A stretch of DNA of 64,000 bases from Legionella sp. MW5194. GTDB lineage: Bacteria; Pseudomonadota; Gammaproteobacteria; Legionellales; Legionellaceae. Both the position numbers and the translations under genes were made by a program. Below, piece by piece: positions 18,675 to 27,200 of this stretch. Position 1 is the stretch's first letter. Every line of letters begins with the position of its first letter. The stretch lies in the NCBI RefSeq assembly GCF_016864235.1, contig NZ_CP045732.1, positions 1,054,001 to 1,118,000 on the forward strand, given 5' to 3'. Below the pieces are notes generated by a model that was given only the letters and a program-made list of their open reading frames with translations, was not told where the DNA came from and searched no databases.

Positions 18675-19159
18675 TGCTCTATTTCTGGCTTAAATACATC
18701 CATGTCTTAAGTTCCACCGTTTTATTTGGCACGGGTCTTGGAACGGCCAGCGTAATGGTTTACGGGCACTGCACCAAAAACGTTCCTTTGATGGCCGGCA
18801 TCAATCAATACGTGGTTTGGGTTGACTGGTTGTTTACCGGTTCTTCGGGTGTTGTTCAGGTGGCAACAGGACTGTGGATGGTGTATCTCGCGGGTTATTC
18901 CTTTACTTTATTCTGGATCTGGGGGGCCATAATCGGCTACACCGTCACTGCCATCTGCTGGTTTATTGTGGTGTATCTGCAAATTCAAATAAAAAACATC
19001 ACGGTGGAGGCAGCCAGGACCAATCAAGCGCTGCCGCCTGCTTATTACCGCCATTTTAAATGGTGGTTTCTATTGGGCTGGCCGGCCTTCATCAGCCTGT
19101 TGTTTGTTTTTTATCTGATGGTGATGAAGCCGGTTTCTGTCCTAGCTTTGTTTGGGTGA
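18674..19159 (+). CDS. DUF2269 family membrane protein
   Basis: The ATG at 18674 overlaps the preceding TAA by one base; a longer open frame starting at 18437 lies inside the SDR-DoxX gene in another frame. The 161-residue product has four membrane helices and the family pattern MLYFWLKYIHVLSSTVLFGT followed by DWLFTGSSGVVQVATG. DUF2269 proteins commonly accompany SDR-DoxX genes; their function is unknown. Its 3' end overlaps the convergent kinase gene by 18 bases. Confidence 0.85.
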   Translation: MLYFWLKYIHVLSSTVLFGTGLGTASVMVYGHCTKNVPLMAGINQYVVWVDWLFTGSSGVVQVATGLWMVYLAGYSFTLFWIWGAIIGYTVTAICWFIVVYLQIQIKNITVEAARTNQALPPAYYRHFKWWFLLGWPAFISLLFVFYLMVMKPVSVLALFG

Positions 19160-21460
19160 AAAGGTTGGAATTTGAATGCTCATGAGATTACTGCCCGGGC
19201 TGTGTGGTTTAAAAAACAGGGACGGAGTGCCCTTGGGCTGGGATGGATGGTCTATGGGATAGAACACCAGGAGAGAATCAAGCTGAGACATAAGAAAGTC
19301 CATCAGAGGCTTTAGTCTGAGATTGGATGATAACATACCATAACGGTCTTTAATGGCTTCGCGCATCTCCCTGTAGAAACAGTAAAATAGATCGCTGCGG
19401 CTGCCTTCTGCCTGGAGGTGGGCGATAACCGTGCGCAGGCGGCCAAAAAGCGTGCCGGCTGCTGCCATTAACTCAGGCTCCAGTGAGGTCGTTTCAGTCT
19501 CAAATTGACTTAGGGTCTGACACAATTGCAAATAACATTCGGCCTCATTTTGATGTTGAGAAAAACCCAGGGCAATGCTGGCGCAGGGCGTTTTGGTTTC
19601 TGCAAGAAAAGCGATTTGCTTATCGTTTAAGTGAAATTTCCTCGCGCGCACAATTCCCCTGATCTGGCAAGGTTCTTTATGGGTGAGCTTAACTAGAGGA
19701 AAATCAGAAAAACCAGCCTCGATGGCTTCAATCAGCGCACGGGCTTTGTCCACGTCGTCTACTCTAACCCGGATGACATTTTTCTTGAAATAGGCAGCCA
19801 AATACTTGATCGGTTGTTGCCTGGCATACTGTTGAGGCGTATCAAAGCAACCTTCTTCCATCAGAGCGGCTTTCATCTGCAGGTTGGTTGTGTCTGCCAA
19901 TGCGGTGAGTATCTCCTTTTTTAATGTGGGAGACTGGCTGCGCTTTTTGTAATATTCCACAATAATTAAGGACTTGTCGCCATTTAGCAGCAATGAGTCA
20001 TAATCAATATCCAAACCCAATTGAGCTGTAATCAGGATGGCAGATAGCGCCATGGCTGTGTCATTCTTACCCAACTCCGTGCTGTTAAGGTAAGGGGAGA
20101 GCTTAAGTTGAGTAATCATCTCATCGGTTAAAACGCTGATCTTTTCCCTGTCTTCTTTCAAAAGGTAACATTCGCCAGTGATGCATTTAAGCATCTGCGG
20201 CATCGACAGCACTCGTTTTAGAGCAATGAGATCGAGGCGCTCCCGGGTGGGCATGGGCGCGCGAAAATTCAACCAGGGCAGGTAAGTGGGGGTACCGCCG
20301 CACAGGAAGGTCGCGGGCATTGTCGGGTTGGTGTCTGAAAACCCGAAGTCAATGAGGCGGCATTGACCGTTGGCATCCATGACAATGTTCTCCGGTTTGA
20401 TATCGCCATGGCTGTAAGCAGTACCGGATTTTGAACTCAAGCCCCGATGCAAAGCATCCAGTTGCAGGCAAATGTCGATTGCGATTTGCAAACGGCGATT
20501 ATTATCCAGCACGAGAGGAAACACACCCTGATGCGGGTAGAGTCCCAACGACGCATGGATCCGTTTTTTTAAGGGTTCATCCACCAGGGTGTCGCAAAGC
20601 GCCTGACTGATGTAGGGGTATTCTCCGGCAGCAATGGCTCGGATGATTTTATTCGTCGGTGTCTGAAAACAATAGTTTAAGCCCTTGTCCGTTAAGTAGA
20701 GATAGAGCGTATTCTGTCTAATCTCGCTATCCAGGGGCGGCTTTTTGCAGAGACGGGGTGAAAGGTTCTTTTCTTCGCCGTCGATGTGAGTCTTTAAACG
20801 CTCAAAATCGTTCAAGGTATTTCGAAAACGGGCCTCAATGTCAGGGTAATCTTCATTCACCGGGAGGTCAAGCTGTCTTAGGGCATCGCCTCCTTTCAGT
20901 TGATGAGTGGTATTTTCCATGAACTTGCATTGCAGTTTGTTGTCTTTTAGGTAAAGGTAAAGCGTACGGCTGTCGAGGCCCTGATCAAGTGGTTCAACGA
21001 GGCATACCTGCAATTCGTAGTTTCTTAATAATTTAGAGAGCGATACCCCGAGATTCGCCTGGTGAGTATAAAATTTATTTTTATCAGAATGTTTGACTTT
21101 TCCACGCGAGAAGGGGATGTCATTGTTCAGCTTGAGATCCTTTAAAATCACTGCTTCCTTCGGCGTTTCATTCTCTGTCTCTATTTTAACAACCGCAAGT
21201 TCCCCTTTTTTATTTTGTATGAATTTTACCTTTCCAAAACTTCCCTGACCCAGAATGGCTTGTGGTGTTTTACCCTGAGCCAGGGCAAAAATGTCGCCAT
21301 CCATTTTGATAAAGGAATGAAAGGTATTACTGACCGTGCCGGTTTCGTCTGATGCATAAGTATTAAAAAGTTGAGGGCGTTTGGAGCGGGCGACGACTTC
21401 TCCTGAGGGTGTTCGCACAGCAGAATAGGGTAGAACCGTGCCATCGGGTTTATTGCTCAA
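19142..21460 (-). CDS. Eukaryotic-like Ser/Thr protein kinase, non-RD, with inter-lobe insert
   Basis: A 772-residue protein starting at a TTG. The kinase core is split. The Gly-rich loop GQGSFGKV is at 71-78 and the ATP Lys at 92, then come about 250 extra residues, then the catalytic loop HGDIKPENIV at 351-360 and DFGFS at 371-375. The catalytic loop has HGD in place of HRD, so it is a non-RD kinase; Lys, Asp, Asn and DFG are all kept, so it is probably active. The insert holds two copies of a module starting TLYLYL (166-171 and 251-256). A roughly 370-residue C-terminal part is unrecognised. It resembles Legionella LegK effectors in kind. The substrate is unknown. Confidence 0.85.
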   Translation of the reverse strand: MSNKPDGTVLPYSAVRTPSGEVVARSKRPQLFNTYASDETGTVSNTFHSFIKMDGDIFALAQGKTPQAILGQGSFGKVKFIQNKKGELAVVKIETENETPKEAVILKDLKLNNDIPFSRGKVKHSDKNKFYTHQANLGVSLSKLLRNYELQVCLVEPLDQGLDSRTLYLYLKDNKLQCKFMENTTHQLKGGDALRQLDLPVNEDYPDIEARFRNTLNDFERLKTHIDGEEKNLSPRLCKKPPLDSEIRQNTLYLYLTDKGLNYCFQTPTNKIIRAIAAGEYPYISQALCDTLVDEPLKKRIHASLGLYPHQGVFPLVLDNNRRLQIAIDICLQLDALHRGLSSKSGTAYSHGDIKPENIVMDANGQCRLIDFGFSDTNPTMPATFLCGGTPTYLPWLNFRAPMPTRERLDLIALKRVLSMPQMLKCITGECYLLKEDREKISVLTDEMITQLKLSPYLNSTELGKNDTAMALSAILITAQLGLDIDYDSLLLNGDKSLIIVEYYKKRSQSPTLKKEILTALADTTNLQMKAALMEEGCFDTPQQYARQQPIKYLAAYFKKNVIRVRVDDVDKARALIEAIEAGFSDFPLVKLTHKEPCQIRGIVRARKFHLNDKQIAFLAETKTPCASIALGFSQHQNEAECYLQLCQTLSQFETETTSLEPELMAAAGTLFGRLRTVIAHLQAEGSRSDLFYCFYREMREAIKDRYGMLSSNLRLKPLMDFLMSQLDSLLVFYPIDHPSQPKGTPSLFFKPHSPGSNLMSIQIPTFSPKQS

Positions 21461-21511
21461 CTGCTATTCTGCGACTCGCCATTCTTCAGAGGATAAGTAC
21501 ATGATTCCGGG

Positions 21512-21517
21512 ATTATA
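21512..21517 (-). promoter_or_regulatory. Candidate -10 element for the kinase gene
   Basis: On the minus strand the sequence TATATATAAT ends in a perfect TATAAT at 21517-21512, about 52 bases upstream of the TTG start. No clear -35 hexamer is seen at normal spacing. Confidence 0.35.
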
Positions 21518-21714
21518 TATAAACAAGCGGCAAATTTTACATGGTAATGCTTAAGGGGGTATTAAATAAGCTTATTATGTGTAGCCTGAGAGAGGCGATG
21601 TAAGCTGTTCAAATCAAAAAAAAAAGCGAGTGCTATTTATTGTTTATTTTTTGAGCCATGATGGCGTGGCCGGTGGTCAAGAGAAAGAATTCCTGCATTA
21701 TTCGCAAAAATTGC

Positions 21715-21743
21715 TTGACAGTCATTGAGGGCCTAATTAAACT
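21715..21743 (+). promoter_or_regulatory. Promoter of the tRNA-Ala/Glu cluster
   Basis: A perfect -35 TTGACA (21715-21720) is followed after exactly 17 bases by TAAACT (21738-21743), about 16 bases before tRNA-Ala. It is the only good promoter ahead of the three tRNA genes. Confidence 0.65.
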
Positions 21744-21759
21744 TCGAATCTCAATTTTA

Positions 21760-21835
<76 letters not shown>

Positions 21836-21865
21836 TCAACTCGTGGGTTGATGAATAAGTTCCTG

Positions 21866-21941
21866 GTCCCCATCGTCTAGAGGCCTAGGACATCGCCCTT
21901 TCACGGCGGTAACGGGGGTTCGAATCCCCCTGGGGACGCCA
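21866..21941 (+). tRNA. tRNA-Glu (anticodon TTC), copy 1
   Basis: A 76-base tRNA with acceptor GTCCCCA/TGGGGAC, anticodon loop CTTTCAC (TTC) and encoded CCA. It matches bacterial tRNA-Glu closely. It differs from copy 2 at one D-loop base (CCTAGG here, CCCAGG there). Confidence 0.97.
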
Positions 21942-21979
21942 TTTTTGGTGTGTGTTACAAATCGCGTTACAAAGTCAGG

Positions 21980-22055
21980 GTCCCCATCGTCTAGAGGCCC
22001 AGGACATCGCCCTTTCACGGCGGTAACGGGGGTTCGAATCCCCCTGGGGACGCCA
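21980..22055 (+). tRNA. tRNA-Glu (anticodon TTC), copy 2
   Basis: A second 76-base tRNA-Glu, 38 bases after the first and differing at one D-loop base. The encoded CCA is also the start of a hairpin that probably ends the transcript. Confidence 0.97.
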
Positions 22056-22077
22056 TCGTTTTGCAACGATGGCCTTT
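22052..22077 (+). terminator. Hairpin after the tRNA cluster
   Basis: The perfect stem GCCATCGTT/AACGATGGC with loop TTGC begins in the CCA end of tRNA-Glu copy 2 and is followed by CTTT. The T-run is short, so this may be a weak terminator. Confidence 0.55.
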
Positions 22078-23398
22078 ATAATCGTTCAAAAATCGTTCTC
22101 GTATTAAATCCAAACAAACGTTCATGCATGCGGTATGCGTATTCATCCGTCATGTTGGCTATGTAATCGCAGACAATACGAAAGGCTTCCTGATCACTGC
22201 GCGCTTCATTAAACAGTTGTCGGTTTTTCATGTCGAGCAGGCTGCCGGGGTTGGAACTGATGGCTTCAAACAGGCGAAGCACGACCGTTTGTCCGCCGTA
22301 TTCAAAGGTTCTCGCCTCCTGAGAATCAATCACATGACGATAAATGCAATCCATTAAATAACCTAATAATGCCTGGGCTTCAGGGATTAAAACCATGTTG
22401 TGCTTTAAGAGATTGTCATTAAAATCAGGATTTATAATGCGAACCTGTGTTGAGGTAATGAGGTAATTGACGATTTCACCAATGGCTTGTTTGCGCAGAA
22501 AGATCTCGCTGGCGAACAGGTTGTCAAGCAACGCTGCCTGTTCGCGGCCCAAAGGCGTTTCTTGAAGCAACTGCCGGAAGGTGTCATTGTCTAATTGCTC
22601 CCGGTCAATGAGGCGTAAATGAATGGCATCTTCCAGATCATGCACACCGTAGGCAATGTCATCGGCGATGTCCATGATGGAGCAATCAAAGGAATGGTAG
22701 GCGGCTTTGCCGTGTTGGCGGCCTGACGGATTGGATTGCAGGGATTGGAACAGGGTTCGATCCTCTGCGCAAAACGGCGACAGCAACCAATCGACTTCCG
22801 GTTGTTCACAGTCAAAATAGGCTTTAGGCGGTAGCCAGTCATTGATGCGGATGGTTTTATGCATCATGGGCGCATGTTCGGGCCGTTCAGGGGCGACTAC
22901 CTGGCTGCGGCTGACGGGGTATTTAAGCAGCCCAAGCAGGGAGCGGCGTGTCAAATCAAGGCCAAAGGCGCCGTAACTGTTTTCTACCTTGGTCAGCAGG
23001 CGCAATGTCTGGCCATTGCCTTCAAAACCGCCATAATCCCGCATCATGAAATTAAGCGCGACTTCGCCGCCGTGGCCAAAGGGCGGATGACCAATGTCAT
23101 GTAAAAGGCAGATGACGGTAATCAGGTCGTCGCTGGGCAGAAGGCTCAAGACAATGCCTTCCTTAAGGTTAGTCGCTAAATTACGCACAATGCTGTGCCC
23201 GATGGAGGCGACTTCCAGGGAGTGGGTGAGCCGGGTACGATGAAAATCGCCCTCGTCGGTGCCTAAAATCTGGGTTTTTCGCTGCAGGCGTCGAAACGCC
23301 GGGCAATGGATGACCCGCGTTCTGTCGCGTTCATAAGGGTCACGGTGATCGTGGGTGCCGCGTTGATGGATTTGCCCGGAGCGTCGATGAGTCCACAT
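22076..23398 (-). CDS. dgt: Deoxyguanosinetriphosphate triphosphohydrolase-like protein
   Basis: An HD-domain dNTP triphosphohydrolase of 440 residues, which converts dGTP (or other dNTPs) to the nucleoside and triphosphate. The metal-binding residues are visible: TRLTHSLEVA with His59, and LLHDIGHPPFGHGGE with H100-D101. The N-terminal region (YERDRTRVIHCPAFRRLQRK) is typical of the Dgt/SAMHD1 group. Length fits dGTPase-like type 2 proteins rather than E. coli Dgt (about 505). It is convergent with the tRNA cluster. Some Dgt enzymes restrict phage by dNTP depletion, but nothing here indicates that specifically. Confidence 0.92.
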   Translation of the reverse strand: MWTHRRSGQIHQRGTHDHRDPYERDRTRVIHCPAFRRLQRKTQILGTDEGDFHRTRLTHSLEVASIGHSIVRNLATNLKEGIVLSLLPSDDLITVICLLHDIGHPPFGHGGEVALNFMMRDYGGFEGNGQTLRLLTKVENSYGAFGLDLTRRSLLGLLKYPVSRSQVVAPERPEHAPMMHKTIRINDWLPPKAYFDCEQPEVDWLLSPFCAEDRTLFQSLQSNPSGRQHGKAAYHSFDCSIMDIADDIAYGVHDLEDAIHLRLIDREQLDNDTFRQLLQETPLGREQAALLDNLFASEIFLRKQAIGEIVNYLITSTQVRIINPDFNDNLLKHNMVLIPEAQALLGYLMDCIYRHVIDSQEARTFEYGGQTVVLRLFEAISSNPGSLLDMKNRQLFNEARSDQEAFRIVCDYIANMTDEYAYRMHERLFGFNTRTIFERL

Positions 23399-23500
23399 AA
23401 GTCAATTCAACCAAAGGAAATGGAATACTTTATGCTATCTTTGTTATAGAACTCAAGATTTCAACTGCAACACAGGGAAGAATAAGAAAAAGGGGGTATT

Positions 23501-24031
23501 ATGAATCGTTTACAACGACTGGTTCTTGGTTTGGGCGCCGGCGCCTTATGTTCCTGTACGGTCAATGACTCACCCGATTACAGCCAGTATGCGTCTTACA
23601 ATTATTCCGAGTTGCAATACAGCCAGACTTATGATGTCAATCCGGATAACTACTCACAATATCCCCTCACCGGCAGCGGCATGGTGACGGTTCCCGAAAG
23701 CTACCACGTGGGCGCTTACCATTCACCCACACGGGCTAAGGATCGAGACAGAAATTGGGTCAGTAACCAGAATCCCCAAGGGTATACGATTGAAATAGCC
23801 AGTGATCAAAAAGCCTCGAAAGTGGCTGGCAAACTGTATAAAGCCCCTAAAAATGACCGCATGGCGGAAATCAAATACCATCAAAATGGCAGTACCTACT
23901 ATAAAGGCCTCTATGGCAGTTACAAAAGCTACGAAGAAGCACAAAAAGCCTTAAATGCCTTGCCCGACGATTTAAAGCAAGGGGCAGGAATTAAAAATTG
24001 GGGCAGCGTGCAAAGCAACATGGCGGACTGA
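23501..24031 (+). CDS. SPOR-domain lipoprotein
   Basis: A 176-residue protein with a lipoprotein signal peptide (LVLGLGAGALCSC; the lipobox Cys is probably residue 22 of the CSC pair), a Tyr/Ser-rich linker (about residues 25-85), and a C-terminal SPOR-like domain (about 92-172, GYTIEIASDQKASKVAGKLY). SPOR domains bind denuded septal peptidoglycan. The ribosome site is a short AAGGGGG. It stands between dgt (divergent) and the 2184-residue gene (same direction), and I see no clear terminator between it and the latter. Confidence 0.85.
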   Translation: MNRLQRLVLGLGAGALCSCTVNDSPDYSQYASYNYSELQYSQTYDVNPDNYSQYPLTGSGMVTVPESYHVGAYHSPTRAKDRDRNWVSNQNPQGYTIEIASDQKASKVAGKLYKAPKNDRMAEIKYHQNGSTYYKGLYGSYKSYEEAQKALNALPDDLKQGAGIKNWGSVQSNMAD

Positions 24032-24171
24032 CGGGTTCGCCTGATTTCATTAATCTGCAGAGACTTAAATTTATCTCATCGATTTTTTCACGGACTGTTT
24101 GCATCCGCTGATGTGTTACTTGTTGACATTTTGATATAAAATTATTCAGATAAAGGATCAAAGGAGAAGCG

Positions 24172-24234
24172 GTGATCCTAAATATTCTGGATTCTAATTT
24201 ATGCACAATAAATTATTTGAGCGACTGGGGTTAA
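24172..24234 (+). CDS. Possible 20-codon leader ORF before the 2184-residue gene
   Basis: A GTG at 24172 sits five bases after AAGGAG (24161-24166), the best ribosome site in the region. The frame runs 20 codons to TAA at 24232-24234, whose last A begins an in-frame ATG (codon 12) of the large gene. This could be a leader peptide allowing coupled re-initiation at 24234. It may also be chance; no homologue is known to me. Confidence 0.35.
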   Translation: MILNILDSNLCTINYLSDWG

Positions 24235-27200
24235 TGTACAGGGCATCGAGTGCGGCTACGTCGCAACGTTATACAAGCACCGTGACTCATGATTTGGATT
24301 TACCGCGTTTGCTGCAAGGGAAAAAAGAGTGTTGGCGGTTGCCCAAGGCCATCAGTCAGCTTAAAAAGAAAAAAATCATTCTTACCGGTCCTGATGAAAA
24401 TACTCAGGAATTGGAGCAGGAAGTTATCATGTTATGGACCGCCTTGCTTAATCAAGGTTATGAACTTTATGCTTACACAGAGACATTAATCCCAATAAGA
24501 ACCCAGGCTGATTTAGTCCGATTATTGCCTCAAACCCTGTCTTCGTCCCCCCAAATGACGCAGCAATTGGCTGAGGCGAATATCAGTCGTGATGAAGCAT
24601 TCGTGGCTAACCCTCGGCAAGTGGAGAAATTACGGCACTCCTTTCCCGGGGTGATATGGCAAAAAAGCACCAGTGATCCATGGTATCAATCAGTCAATGC
24701 CAGGGACATTAAACAGGCTTACGCGTTTCTGGATAAAAGCGAGCCTGTTCGCTTGATTATCGATTCGAAAGGCGATCTAAAGGAGTTGCTGAGTAAAGAA
24801 AACCAGCCCCTACTAAAGTCGATTCTCAAAGGCAATGCATTCATTTCATTTCAATACAATAACACCATCGACATTTTTCTGATGGAAGAGAGGGGACTGC
24901 TCCTCCCTATTAATGAATTAATCATCAACGAAACGAAACAGGGCCTGCCGTTTGATGAACTGTTAATCCTGATTAAATCCTGTCCCCATTTAAAATGTCT
25001 GACTTTTTCTGACTACCATTTCCAAAGCAATGAAATAGCCCAATTACTCAATGCCTGCCCGGAATTAACCGTTTTGAATTTTGGACAGTCCAATTTGGAA
25101 AGGGGGTTTACAAAGCAGCTCGAAAAGAATGCGCTAAAGAACTTGACTTATATTAATCTAAATTTGACGGGTATCGAGGAAGAGGACTACATTGGTTTAA
25201 TCCATCACGCCCCGAATCTGACGGAATTATTCCCACCTTCTGTATCCCAAATGACCTCGCCTGAGGCAGTGGTCCACCAATTCAGCACCAGAACCGTAGC
25301 CAATCTTGCAGGTTACCAATCCAAATTAAAAAAAGGGAAGTTCATTCATTATCTGAATCATCCGGGTATGATGGAGTCGGATACCTTCGGATTGAAGTCC
25401 TTCACGCTATCACCCACCCTTTATTCGTTAACGGAAGACAGATGGCGCTTCGTGCTGCAGCGGATGCCGCAACTCGAACACCTGAAAATCAGTAATGATT
25501 TTAACCTCGGTGAGACTTTCTTTTCTGACTTGGGTGAATTTCCCAGTCTGACTCATCTCGAGGTTACACAGGGCAGTCGTATTGGACAAGGCTTGTCCAA
25601 CAAGAGCATAGGACTGTTGCTTAGCCGCTGTCCTCAATTACGTTCGTTACGAATTGAATCCAGGGCAGTGATTCAGGACGTAATCGCCAGTTTACAATCA
25701 AAGGGGCTTAACAATCTCTTCTACCTCGATTTGGCAGGCCCGGTGAATGAGTCAGGGTTAGCTTCCCTGCTCAATTCGTCTTTGCAGTTAATGACGCTTA
25801 CTGTGAAGCACATCAAATCGGAAAAGGAGGATTCTTCCTTTTATCTCAAACCGGAGAGTCTTGCATTATTGCGTAGATTGCATATTACCTGCGATGAAAA
25901 CAGTAAACTGTTTATCCTTTTGCTCAATCAGGCTCGCCAATTAACCACATTACATTTCGAGCATGTCGTCGATTACCCTTTAGCCCACAGCACCGAGCTG
26001 GTGCAGAATGAGTTATTACAGCGGTTGTCTTTGCAGGGAGTTACCAATCAAAAAGACGCTTCGTTAGACATGTTTTTGCAAAAATTCCCCTCAATAGTCG
26101 AACTGGCATTAACCAATTGCAGTTTCGAGACTCAACATGGCTTTAAGGTTCCAGCACCGCCGGCATTGAAAAATCTAAGGGTATTGTTCATTGCAAAAAC
26201 CTCTATCACCAATGAGGTGTTAGCTGCTATTTTAAACCGTTGTAAACAATTACAGGCCTTGTCCATTGATTCATCGTCGTCCAACCAGTTGACAGAAGAC
26301 CTGCTTTTTATGCTGGATGCGGAAGCCTTAGACAGAGTTTATACCCGTTTTCCTCATTTAGTGAAAAACCTCGCCAAGAGCGAGGACTTACCCAATAGCG
26401 AGTATTCAACGAGTAGTCATCCAACAAGTGGTCAATCAACGAGTAGTCAATCCACGAGTGGTCATTCAACGAGTGGCAATTCAACGAGCAAGACTCATCT
26501 CAAGGGAAAAAAGACACCGTCGAAGGAAATTGACAAGAACACTGGCTTAAAAAACGTTGACGTCAGTACCTCCCAGGTGTTTTATTACAAACCAGACTCC
26601 AAATACCCCGCACCCGCTCATTACCGAAAACATGTCTTTCCAAAACTGCAGCGGAAAGGACAGGTTAAACTCGTCGAAGTCAATGATAAACAATTCAAGC
26701 CAGTGCAGGTTGACCGCGTTGACGATCTGAAGTCCGTGTATTTCAGTCAATACGAAACCAAGCTCACATATTATTTGGGCAAGCAAATTGTCTCAGGTGA
26801 AACAGCACTCACCTCATTAGGTCCTTATGATCGCCTGATTGGCTTTGAAACCAACCCAAAAATTGATGTTGAAATCGTGTATTGCGAGGAAGAAAATTTA
26901 TATTACGTCAGGCCGAAGGATCCCTCAAAGCCGATTTTCACCGTGACCTATTTAATCCAGTCGGATTATTATTACGATATGGTGCGGCCAGCGCCTGCTC
27001 TGGATAAAGTCAATCCTGAGGATATTCTGGCACTGCAACAGGTAACCTTTGATGAAAACGGCGATTACCTCGACACGCCTGCGTTAAAAAAAATAAGATC
27101 CTATTCGTATGAGCAACGCCTCAATGTACTGACGGCCTTTTGCCAATTTGATCTTAACGATTTAAAGGGGGATACCAACAACAGCGTCGCGATCTTAAAT

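Noticed and set aside
21836-22066. Open frame on the minus strand over the two tRNA-Glu genes with a repeated peptide
   Set aside because: It is only the translation of the duplicated tRNA genes; the repeat is the tRNA itself.
22076-23398. dgt as part of a phage-defence system
   Set aside because: Ordinary dGTPase-like gene next to tRNAs, with no defence neighbours.
24047-24080. PmrA-like sites before the 2184-residue gene
   Set aside because: TTAAT-type matches are present but not at the 2-base tandem spacing.
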